Below are positions 16,235 through 22,934 of a stretch of DNA of 64,000 nucleotides, piece after piece (position 1 is the stretch's first letter; the number at the start of each line of letters is the position of its first letter). Source of the stretch: Agromyces cerinus (GTDB taxonomy: Bacteria; Actinomycetota; Actinomycetes; Actinomycetales; Microbacteriaceae); assembly GCF_016907835.1 (NCBI RefSeq), contig NZ_JAFBCT010000001.1:310001-374000 (forward strand), given 5' to 3'. The position numbers and the translations under genes are program-made. Under the pieces are notes generated by a model. That model had not been told where the DNA came from. It saw only the letters and a program-made list of their open reading frames with translations, and searched no databases.

Positions 16235-16757
16235 CCGATCTGTTGCGGCCGTCGAGACGCGGCTGATCGAATTCGCCGAGTGGCATGGGGACATGACCTT
16301 CCCGCTCGAGGAGGGCGAAGTGCTTTCCCTCGGGAACATGGAGACTCTGTACCTCGTGACCAAGGGCGTAGACGAACGGTTTCATGTCGGGTCGGAGGAT
16401 CGCGGGCGGCTCCGAGAGATGATTCGCGCCGACCAGTACCTCGATGCACTCACGTTTCTGGCATTCGAGATGGCCGCGACGGTGCGGTCGGAGCGGGGCC
16501 TTCCCCTGCTCCGCGTGCTGTCGCAGCCCGAAGACGGTGCCGATGGCTTTGCAGTGGATGTCGCCCCAGGCGAGGTCCAGGTCGCCTGGGGCACGCCGGA
16601 GGACCGGCACCTCGTTGTCTTCAACCGGGCGACAGCCGATGAGGCACTGATGTTCACCCACTACGCGGACGCGTCGCCGGACGAGATCATCGACTCGTTG
16701 TTGCACCCGGCGGGCCGGCCGTTGTTCGCTGGAATGATGGCCGGCCAGCGTGGCTGA
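16221..16757 (+). CDS. Hypothetical immunity-cluster protein
   Basis: 178 residues from ATG 16221, in a different frame from the short gene it overlaps. No ribosome site is obvious, so translation probably depends on coupling. An acidic soluble alpha/beta protein: EGEVLSLGNMETLYLV, a DALTFLAFEMAAT helix, and a DRHLVVFNRATADEALMF strand-helix. No known domain recognised and no TM segment. It may continue the module begun by the 16034 gene if a frameshift separates them; comparison with an intact homologue would tell. Confidence 0.55.
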   Translation: MNSPDRSVAAVETRLIEFAEWHGDMTFPLEEGEVLSLGNMETLYLVTKGVDERFHVGSEDRGRLREMIRADQYLDALTFLAFEMAATVRSERGLPLLRVLSQPEDGADGFAVDVAPGEVQVAWGTPEDRHLVVFNRATADEALMFTHYADASPDEIIDSLLHPAGRPLFAGMMAGQRG

Positions 16758-16847
16758 GGCGCATCGTCTGCATGGCGAGATCCAGGTGCTCAGAGACCAG
16801 AACCTGAGGTTGGAGGCCTGGGCGGTGTGCGGCGTACGCTCGATGGC

Positions 16848-17059
16848 ATGGACCCACGCCGTACGGCCTGGATCGTCGCCGCCTTCGCCGCGGCGCTCGA
16901 TCTCGCCCTCGTCGTCTGCGCGTACGGGTTCGTCAGCCTGTTCACCGGTGTCGAGGTGGTCGTCGACCTCGAGGCGGGGCTCTTCGTCGCACCGGCCGCG
17001 ATCGGGGCATCCGTCATCGCCCTGCTGCTGACCCTGGCCGTCACGCTCCGGCGCCCCGA
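16848..17059 (+). pseudogene. 5-prime-truncated duplicate of the 19414 membrane-protein gene
   Basis: The promoter-like TACGCT box (16835-16840), the ATG and the first 70 codons match the gene at 19414 without indels. The first 85 or so bases are identical, then about 13 mostly third-position differences follow. Similarity stops at about 17059; beyond it the frame runs through unrelated sequence to 17399, giving a chimeric 183-residue ORF with little sign of coding. The fragment keeps two TM helices. Confidence 0.7.
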
Positions 17060-17211
17060 CCGCTCACCGGGGCGCTACCAGGTGTTCGCCGGTGATCAAC
17101 TCGCGCTCGAGCTTCGAGAAGAGAGCGGCATCCTGGTCAGCACGTCGTCGCCGCCGCCGTTGCCCGGCACTGCGCCGGTGACGCACCCCTTCGCGACCGC
17201 GGTCTTCCGGA

Positions 17212-17352
17212 TGGCTGAGAAACGGTGCGCTCAGCGCGAGCATCGCCAACACGAGCGTTGCCGCGCAGGCGATCTGGAAGCGAGCACAGCTGACGGAAGC
17301 CGAGTTCCAGTCTCTGACCGGTGCGTACCGAGACGTCGGTCTCGAGTTCTGA
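17212..17352 (+). pseudogene. C-terminal remnant of an immunity-type family B gene
   Basis: The frame ending at the TGA of 17350-17352 reads SASIANTSVAAQAIWKR, then AQLTEAEFQSLTGAYRDVG. This lines up with the TARAILKRGKLTPEQYQVLVEPFVDRG end of the family B proteins. No start codon or N-terminal half is present, and the upstream side abuts the truncated membrane-protein copy, so it is a gene relic left by recombination. Confidence 0.6.
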
Positions 17353-17395
17353 CCAGTGCGTCGCGGCGTTCGGGGACCTCGATACGATCGCACGT

Positions 17396-17419
17396 ATGAC
17401 TCCGGGTGCGACGAACTGA
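17396..17419 (+). other. Leaderless leader peptide ORF (MTPGATN) coupled to the next gene
   Basis: TACGAT at 17383-17388 stands exactly 7 nt before ATG 17396. The seven-codon ORF ends in TGATG overlapping the ATG at 17419, which lacks a good ribosome site of its own. This mirrors the micro-ORF at 14616. Confidence 0.35.
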
Positions 17420-17781
17420 TGCTGGACACCGAGACGACGCGGTTCGTCGACGCGGCGACGGCGCTGCCTGCGGCGGCCCTCGACGTGGCGTTCGAACGCC
17501 AGGTCGATCTGTGGACTGAGGGCGGCAAGGAGGCGAGCGATGCGGCGGGTCCATCCGCGAGCGCGAACTCCGAGCTCGATCATCGGATTCGAGCAGCGCT
17601 CCTTCCCCGTGCCGACGAACTCGACGAACACCTCTTCGGACTCCACTCGGATGCCCGGGCGGTGATCTCCACGGCAGCGCGAGCGATCGTGACGCGCCGG
17701 CGGCTGACCGCCGAGCAGTTCACGGTACTCGTCACCCCGTTCGTCGAACTCGGCTTCGACATTCCTGCTCACACGGGCTGA
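17419..17781 (+). CDS. Small helical protein, immunity-type family B copy 4
   Basis: 120 residues, beginning MLDTETTRFVD as the paralogues at 9476 and 11415 do, which fixes the start. It retains ANSELDHRIRAALLPRADELD, GLHSDARAVISTAARAIV, LTAEQFTVLVTPF and the short terminal tail. It is immediately downstream of a relic of the same family, so this part of the island has seen repeated duplication and loss. Translation is probably coupled to the leader peptide at 17396. Immunity function inferred. Confidence 0.65.
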   Translation: MLDTETTRFVDAATALPAAALDVAFERQVDLWTEGGKEASDAAGPSASANSELDHRIRAALLPRADELDEHLFGLHSDARAVISTAARAIVTRRRLTAEQFTVLVTPFVELGFDIPAHTG

Positions 17782-17888
17782 GCGAACGCACTGCCTTTCC
17801 CGGTTCGATGACGACGGTGAGCCCGTCAACATGCCGAAACGCCCGCGAACGGACAGGCGAACGAACGAACGAAAGGACCGACGGTGCA

Positions 17889-18055
17889 GTGACCCTCGAT
17901 CTCAGCGAGTCCTCGCGACAGATCGGTTCGACGTTCATCGCGCTCACTGCAGCCGACTCGCTCGTGACGCAGCCGGCGATATCGTGTTCGAGCCTCGCGT
18001 TGATGGTGCGGTGCGGCGGCTTTCCGTCGAGAGTGGAGTGGTGTCTGGTGGTTGA
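17889..18055 (+). pseudogene. Possible short gene broken by a frameshift
   Basis: After a GAAAGGA site, GTG 17889 opens a sensible frame (TLDLSESSRQIGSTFIALTA) that loses coding character near 17970. From there another frame (AAGDIVFEPRVDGAVRRLSV) stays coding-like to a TGA at 18053-18055. Joined, they would give a protein of about 55 residues that ends overlapping the next start. No family recognised. Confidence 0.3.
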
Positions 18056-19295
18056 GTTCCGGTTCTGCGGTCGCTTCAGTGCGCAGACGCAGCGCCCGCC
18101 GTCGGATCCGCAGTGGACGTGGATCGATGAGGCAGAGGCGCAGAGGCGGTGGCACTCCGCGGGCGCGGAGCTGACCGCGGTGCCGCCCGCAGATCCCATG
18201 ACGGGACGGGTGCCGTACGTGGTGGTGATCACGTGCGGTGCGTCTCCGTCCTACACGGTGCAGCGATTCCTGCCGCCGATCTTCTGCGATCTCGAACTGT
18301 GGTGGAAGAACACCGGCGACGGGCTGGCCCTCGATGTCGTGCACGCGATGGTCTTCCCCGAGCCCGCTGAGGAATGGGACGAGGCTCTCGTTTCGACGAC
18401 AGCGCGGATCAGGCCAGACGGTTCCGTCTACCTGACGCGCGCGTTCCGTACCGATCCCGGGGTCCGGGGCAGCTGGGTGACCGAGCCTGCATCTGAACTG
18501 GCGCCGCTGGGCATCTCGAATCCGGGTCGAGCCGAGCCCGCCTGGGGCATGTGGAACGAGCTGCTCGACCCGTCGATGTTCCCCGAGGGTGTCCGGAGTG
18601 CCGCCCAGATTGATGCGGTGTTCGTTGAGATGCGTGATGACGTTGGTCGATCGTCCGCTGCAGCACGGCCTGAAAGCACGGCGGCCGCACCGCAACCGGC
18701 AGTGCCGCCTGGAGAGCCATCGACCTCTGCCGTGGGCGATCCGGACGCGGAGGTTGCGTCGAGAGCCGGTGCGCCGGCCGGTTCGGGTGGGTTCCGGTTC
18801 TGCGGCCGCTTCGACCCGGTTCGACAGGATGCGGTGACGTCGTCGTCGTGGATCCGCGAAGACGAGGCACGCCGGGTGATGCACGAGGTCGGCGGTGAGT
18901 TGACGCTCGTCGGGCCGGAGGAGTCCGGTGTGCCGAGAGTGGTCGTGGTCGTCGCCTGCGGGCCGAATCCGGGGTTTCACGTTTCCCGGCAGGTGCCGCC
19001 CGGTGTTCCAGATCTCACGATGCGGTGGCATCAGGTCGGTGACCACATGTTGCTCGATCGGGTGTCGATCATGGACTACGACAAGCCGGTGGCCGCGGGA
19101 GATGAGCCCGCATTGACTGCGCGGACCGACATCGGCGCCGACGGATCGCGGCGGTTGACGCTCTCATCGAAGGGGTCCGAGACGATCGACACGGCCGAGA
19201 TGCCACCCGTCGAGATCGCGGAAGCAGTCCGGCCGGTGCCCCGATGGGGCGCATGGGCGGAGCTGCTCGATGCGCCACCCGCGATCGCACGCTGA
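18048..19295 (+). CDS. Two-module protein with internally duplicated FRFCGRF domains, function unknown
   Basis: 415 residues from GTG 18048; an ATG at 17808 is in frame, but the extra 80 residues look non-coding. Two homologous modules of about 150-190 residues start with FRFCGRF (beginning at about residue 4 and again after an Ala/Pro-rich linker, about 250). Each continues with a W-I-D/E-E-A helix, an acidic GELT strand, a VVVV/VVIT-CG strand, a PP...DL segment and a W...GD block. Both keep two cysteines at equivalent positions. No known domain recognised. The last gene of the island; may be an immunity or binding protein. Confidence 0.6.
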   Translation: MVEFRFCGRFSAQTQRPPSDPQWTWIDEAEAQRRWHSAGAELTAVPPADPMTGRVPYVVVITCGASPSYTVQRFLPPIFCDLELWWKNTGDGLALDVVHAMVFPEPAEEWDEALVSTTARIRPDGSVYLTRAFRTDPGVRGSWVTEPASELAPLGISNPGRAEPAWGMWNELLDPSMFPEGVRSAAQIDAVFVEMRDDVGRSSAAARPESTAAAPQPAVPPGEPSTSAVGDPDAEVASRAGAPAGSGGFRFCGRFDPVRQDAVTSSSWIREDEARRVMHEVGGELTLVGPEESGVPRVVVVVACGPNPGFHVSRQVPPGVPDLTMRWHQVGDHMLLDRVSIMDYDKPVAAGDEPALTARTDIGADGSRRLTLSSKGSETIDTAEMPPVEIAEAVRPVPRWGAWAELLDAPPAIAR

Positions 19296-19413
19296 CACCC
19301 TTCCCGCTCGCGACATCTCCCGGCTCCATCGACGGCGGGGGAGTGGTCGGGCCGGACCGGCCGAGACGACCCGGCGAGCCACGGTCGTCCGCGTGCGGCG
19401 TACGCTCGATGGC

Positions 19414-19893
19414 ATGGACCCACGCCGTACGGCCTGGATCGTCGCCGCCTTCGCCGCGGCGCTCGATCTCGCCCTCGTCGTCTGCGCGTACGGGTTCGTG
19501 AGCCTCTTCACGGGCGTCGAGGTGGTCGTCGACCCCGAGGCAGGGCTCTTCGTGGCACCGGCGGCGATCGGGGCATCCGTCATCGCGCTGCTGCTCACCC
19601 TCGCCGTCACGCTCCGGCGTCCCGAGCGGATCTGGTCGAGCGTCCTGTTCTCCGCGGTCTGGACGTGGCTCGTCTTCGTCGTCGTCTCGGTCGTCGGCTA
19701 CGCCCTCGCGAGCGAGGGCAGCACCCTGCTCGCCGCGCTGCTGTTCGGCCTCGGATTCGGCATCGGCTGGTTCGGTCTGCTCATTCCCGCGCTCGCCGCG
19801 GTGACCGCGGCCTTCGCCGTGCTCGTGGCGCGTGGTCGCGACTCCGGCATGGAGCGCCCGCGGTGGCCGTGGGAGCGCGACGAAGACGAGTGA
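19414..19893 (+). CDS. Four-TM membrane protein of unknown function
   Basis: 159 residues from ATG 19414. TACGCT at 19401-19406, 7 nt upstream, predicts a leaderless transcript, so the longer open frame before it is not used. Four hydrophobic helices (about 8-31, 46-66, 75-97 and 102-130) and an Arg/Glu/Asp-rich cytoplasmic C-terminus (PRWPWERDEDE). No transport or enzyme motif recognised. The first 70 codons are duplicated at 16848. This gene probably marks the return to conserved chromosome after the island. Confidence 0.7.
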   Translation: MDPRRTAWIVAAFAAALDLALVVCAYGFVSLFTGVEVVVDPEAGLFVAPAAIGASVIALLLTLAVTLRRPERIWSSVLFSAVWTWLVFVVVSVVGYALASEGSTLLAALLFGLGFGIGWFGLLIPALAAVTAAFAVLVARGRDSGMERPRWPWERDEDE

Positions 19894-19964
19894 GCGGCGC
19901 GTCGGCGCGCCATCCGCTCGCCATCCGGTGACGCGGAACGCGCCCCGGCAGTATCGTGAACCTG

Positions 19965-20627
19965 ATGCAGGGTTCGATCGAGGCGCGCGTGAGTCACGAG
20001 GTCGACCGGTGGCTGGCGTGGCTGCCCCGGTGGCGACCCGGGACGCATCGCGCGCGCGTGCGCCTGTGCACCCGCTGCTTCGGTTCCCCGATCCTCGCTG
20101 CCGCCGGCCTCGACGTCGACGTGCCGCACCCGGTGCAGCACGCCTTCTCGATGCGCATGAAGGGGGTCATCGACCTCGCGGTCGACGACTACACCGCACG
20201 CAACCTGCCGATGCTGCATCGCGAGATCCGGCTCGCAGAGGAGCGGAAGGCCCGGCGTCCGTACCGTGCGGGTGAGGGCCTCGAGCCCGAGTTCCTGGGC
20301 CTCGACGTCGACCCAGAGCCGCTGCCCGACCAGCCGTTCCTCTTCACGCTGTCGGGCCTCGAAGCGGATGCCGCGGCCGAAGCCGCCGAACCGGCACCGC
20401 GCCCCTTCACGCCCCAGGAGAAGGAGGCGCTCCGCGAGGAGGTGCGCCTCGCCGACGACTTCGCCAAGCAGCTCGGCCGCCGGATCTGCGTCGAGCTCGC
20501 CCAGCACCGCTACCGCATCGGCAACGCCGTCGAGCGTCTCGTCGAGCCGCAGATCGAAGACCTGCTCGCCGATCTCGACCGCGAACTCGACTCGCCCGGC
20601 TGGTCGTCCGGGGGCGCCCCGAGCTGA
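19965..20627 (+). CDS. CxxC-containing conserved hypothetical protein
   Basis: 220 residues from ATG 19965. TATCGT at 19952-19957, exactly 7 nt before, makes this the likely leaderless start; the GTG at 19956 overlaps the -10 box. The N-terminal region has an RARVRLCTRCFGS segment, a possible metal-binding CxxC pair. The rest is helical and acidic, with a long charged helix (FTPQEKEALREEVRLADDF) and a helical C-terminus. No enzymatic motif or TM segment recognised. Confidence 0.6.
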   Translation: MQGSIEARVSHEVDRWLAWLPRWRPGTHRARVRLCTRCFGSPILAAAGLDVDVPHPVQHAFSMRMKGVIDLAVDDYTARNLPMLHREIRLAEERKARRPYRAGEGLEPEFLGLDVDPEPLPDQPFLFTLSGLEADAAAEAAEPAPRPFTPQEKEALREEVRLADDFAKQLGRRICVELAQHRYRIGNAVERLVEPQIEDLLADLDRELDSPGWSSGGAPS

Positions 20628-20661
20628 GCGCGTCGTGCTCGGCGCCCACTACACTCGCGGC

Positions 20662-21639
20662 GTGAACGAATCGGAGGACCGTCCGCGGCAGGGCGAACAC
20701 GATTGGCGGCGGGTGCTCGTGAGCGCCCTCGGCGAGGGCGGACTCGACGAAGTCGAACGCCCCGCGCCCGAGCACGCGCTTCGACGCGTTCGGAAGGTCG
20801 TGGCCGACGGCGGGCTCGACGTCTCGTCGGTCGCCCGCACCATGGTCGGGATCCAGTCGGCCGCGTGCGACGACTCCACCCGTCCCGACATCGAAGGGCT
20901 GCTGCGCGACGACCGGGCGGAGCGAGACGCGCTCGATCAGGCGTCCGCCGAGGGCCGGCTCCCGCTCGGCGTCGCGGCTCCGGCCGCCCGCCCGACTGGC
21001 GACGAGCGACGCACGGGCGCATCGCCGATGTGGGTGGACGCCTTGGCGATCGTGGCCGCGATCGGCGGGCCGGTCATGCTGCTGAGCAGCCGGCGCAGCC
21101 ACAGCCCGTTCTTCGACCTCGACACCGCCGCGGTGCTGGCCGGCGTTCTCGTGCTCTCCGCCGCGGTGTGGATGGTGCTCGTCGAGCCGCGCCTGGTCGA
21201 GCGCCCGCGCCTTGCCGAGAGCCCGGGCTTCTCCATCTTCGCCGCCGTGCTCGGGTACCTCGCGGTGGCCTTCATCGCGTGGCGGGTGATCGACGACGAG
21301 GGCGGCTACGTCAGCCCGCCGGTCGTGCTGGGCGCGGTGATGGCGCTCGCCGGGGCGGTGCTCCAGACCGGGGCGGGTGTGTCGGGCCGACGAAGCCGCG
21401 CCGCCGTCGCTGCGGCCGATCCGGAGCGGTACGCGAAAGCCGCCAAGGCGCTCTTCGCGGCGCTCGACCGACTCGACGACCGTCTCTACGTCGACGCGGC
21501 GCGGGTATTCGCGGATGAGCCGAGCGCGCAGCGCGAGCCGCGCCGGCGGGCCGCGATCGACGGCGTCCGGGCGCTCCGTGCCGTTGGGGAATTCGACGAC
21601 GAGCTCGCGCTCGAGGCGCTGCGCCGCGGCCTGTTCTGA
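20662..21639 (+). CDS. Membrane protein with four TM helices, function unknown
   Basis: 325 residues from GTG 20662. TACACT at 20650-20655, 6 nt before, indicates a leaderless start. A soluble N-terminal part of about 120 residues is followed by four hydrophobic helices (about 128-143, 150-168, 184-205 and 214-232) and a helical soluble C-terminus containing a YAKAAKALFAALDRLDDR segment. No motif recognised. Last gene before the str operon promoter. Confidence 0.6.
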   Translation: MNESEDRPRQGEHDWRRVLVSALGEGGLDEVERPAPEHALRRVRKVVADGGLDVSSVARTMVGIQSAACDDSTRPDIEGLLRDDRAERDALDQASAEGRLPLGVAAPAARPTGDERRTGASPMWVDALAIVAAIGGPVMLLSSRRSHSPFFDLDTAAVLAGVLVLSAAVWMVLVEPRLVERPRLAESPGFSIFAAVLGYLAVAFIAWRVIDDEGGYVSPPVVLGAVMALAGAVLQTGAGVSGRRSRAAVAAADPERYAKAAKALFAALDRLDDRLYVDAARVFADEPSAQREPRRRAAIDGVRALRAVGEFDDELALEALRRGLF

Positions 21640-21946
21640 GTCGGCTGCGTGCGGCGGAGTCCGGGTTTCGAGACACCCTTCTCCGGCCGTCTCATCGGAG
21701 CCTCATCCGGCGCCATTTGACCACGAGGTTACGGCGCATTACCATTGATCGGGTGTGCGCGTTGTCGCGCGCTCGAATCGTGCCTGCAACACCGGCGTGA
21801 GACGGGCCGAGATGATTCGCACGCATCGGGCGATTCGCCCCCACGGCATACCCACCAACAAAGGCGCTGCAACTCTGCGGTGCCGGTGGGTCGTGATGTG
21901 AATTCCATCAAACGCTGTCACCGTGCAGCACCAACAAGGAGAAGCA
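21640..21946 (+). other. Intergenic region with the str operon promoter and a long leader
   Basis: No gene is seen. The region holds the rpsL promoter (21717-21745) and about 195 nt of untranslated leader ending in AAGGAGAAG before the GTG. Long leaders before rpsL often carry regulatory structure; no named riboswitch was recognised. Confidence 0.6.
21717..21745 (+). promoter_or_regulatory. Promoter of the rpsL-rpsG-fusA operon
   Basis: TTGACC at 21717-21722, a 17-bp spacer and TACCAT at 21740-21745 form a near-consensus housekeeping promoter. Confidence 0.8.
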
Positions 21947-22321
21947 GTGCCAACCATTCAGCAGTTGGTCCGCAAGGGCCGCTCGCCGAAGGTCACCAAG
22001 ACCAAGGCTCCCGCCCTGAAGGCGAACCCCCAGCAGCGCGGCGTGTGCACGCGTGTGTACACCACCACCCCGAAGAAGCCGAACTCCGCGCTCCGCAAGG
22101 TCGCTCGTGTGAAGCTCTCCAACGGCACCGAGGTCACCGCCTACATCCCCGGTGAGGGCCACAACCTGCAGGAGCACTCGATGGTGCTCATCCGCGGCGG
22201 TCGTGTCAAGGACCTCCCCGGTGTGCGCTACAAGATCGTCCGCGGCGCGCTCGACACGCAGGCCGTGAAGAACCGCAAGCAGGGCCGCAGCAAGTACGGC
22301 GCGAAGATGGAGAAGAAGTAA
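21947..22321 (+). CDS. rpsL: 30S ribosomal protein S12
   Basis: 124 residues, the normal bacterial length, from GTG 21947 with AAGGAGAAG at 21936-21944. S12 sits at the decoding centre. The universally conserved [12 protein letters not shown] and [12 protein letters not shown] loops are intact; their lysines are the classic positions where changes give streptomycin resistance, and both are wild-type here. First gene of rpsL-rpsG-fusA-tuf. The stop shares one base with the rpsG start (TAATG), giving coupled translation. Confidence 0.98.
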   Translation: MPTIQQLVRKGRSPKVTKTKAPALKANPQQRGVCTRVYTTTPKKPNSALRKVARVKLSNGTEVTAYIPGEGHNLQEHSMVLIRGGRVKDLPGVRYKIVRGALDTQAVKNRKQGRSKYGAKMEKK

Positions 22322-22791
22322 TGCCTCGTAAGGGACCCGCTCCGAAGCGCCCCGTCGTCGCCGACCCCGTCTACGGGTCGCCCGTCGTCAGCCAGCTCGT
22401 CAACAAGATCCTCGTCGACGGCAAGAAGGACCTCGCGCAGCGCATCGTCTACGAAGCGCTCTCGAACGTCGCCGAGAAGAACGGCCAGGACGCCGTCGCC
22501 ACCCTGAAGAAGGCGCTCGACAACGTGCGCCCGACCCTCGAGGTGCGTTCGCGCCGCGTCGGCGGTTCGACCTACCAGGTCCCCGTCGAGGTCAAGCCCC
22601 ACCGCGCCAACACCCTGGCTCTCCGCTGGCTCACCAGCTACGCCAAGGCTCGTCGCGAGAAGACGATGACCGAGCGTCTCACCAACGAGATCCTCGACGC
22701 ATCGAACGGCCTGGGTGCCGCGGTCAAGCGCCGCGAAGACACCCACAAGATGGCCGAGTCGAACCGCGCCTTCGCCCACTACCGCTGGTAG
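22321..22791 (+). CDS. rpsG: 30S ribosomal protein S7
   Basis: 156 residues, the standard length. S7 nucleates assembly of the 30S head and lines the exit site. MPRKGP start, the [12 protein letters not shown] strand pair and the terminal [10 protein letters not shown] motif are all present. Its last codons and stop are part of a 33-bp sequence repeated 60 bp further on. In many bacteria S7 is the autoregulator of this operon. Confidence 0.98.
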   Translation: MPRKGPAPKRPVVADPVYGSPVVSQLVNKILVDGKKDLAQRIVYEALSNVAEKNGQDAVATLKKALDNVRPTLEVRSRRVGGSTYQVPVEVKPHRANTLALRWLTSYAKARREKTMTERLTNEILDASNGLGAAVKRREDTHKMAESNRAFAHYRW

Positions 22792-22866
22792 CAGGCAGAG
22801 CGGATGCCTTCCCCCGCGGCTGGCATTCGTCGGGCCCACTACCGCTGGTAGCAGGCAGAGCGGATG
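22774..22866 (+). repeat. 33-bp direct repeat spanning the end of rpsG
   Basis: The sequence gcccactaccgctggtagca plus ggcagagcggatg occurs at 22774-22806, including the AHYRW-stop codons of rpsG, and again at 22834-22866, exactly 60 bp later and fully identical. A local duplication has carried the gene end into the intergenic region. Confidence 0.9.
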
Positions 22867-22894
22867 TCGCGGGCCTCGGCTCGCGGCATCCGCT
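22859..22894 (+). terminator. Hairpin between rpsG and fusA
   Basis: AGCGGATG (22859-22866) pairs with CATCCGCT (22887-22894), with additional CGCG pairing inside. No U-run follows, so it is more likely an attenuator, RNA-processing or stabilising stem than a full terminator. Confidence 0.5.
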
Positions 22895-22934
22895 CCCACT
22901 CCCTTTCCCTTCCTGAATCTCCGGAGGAACCCCC

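Noticed and set aside
17808..18047. N-terminal extension of the two-module protein
   Set aside because: The extra 80 residues are non-homologous and Arg/Thr-rich, and the conserved FRFCGRF module starts right after GTG 18048.
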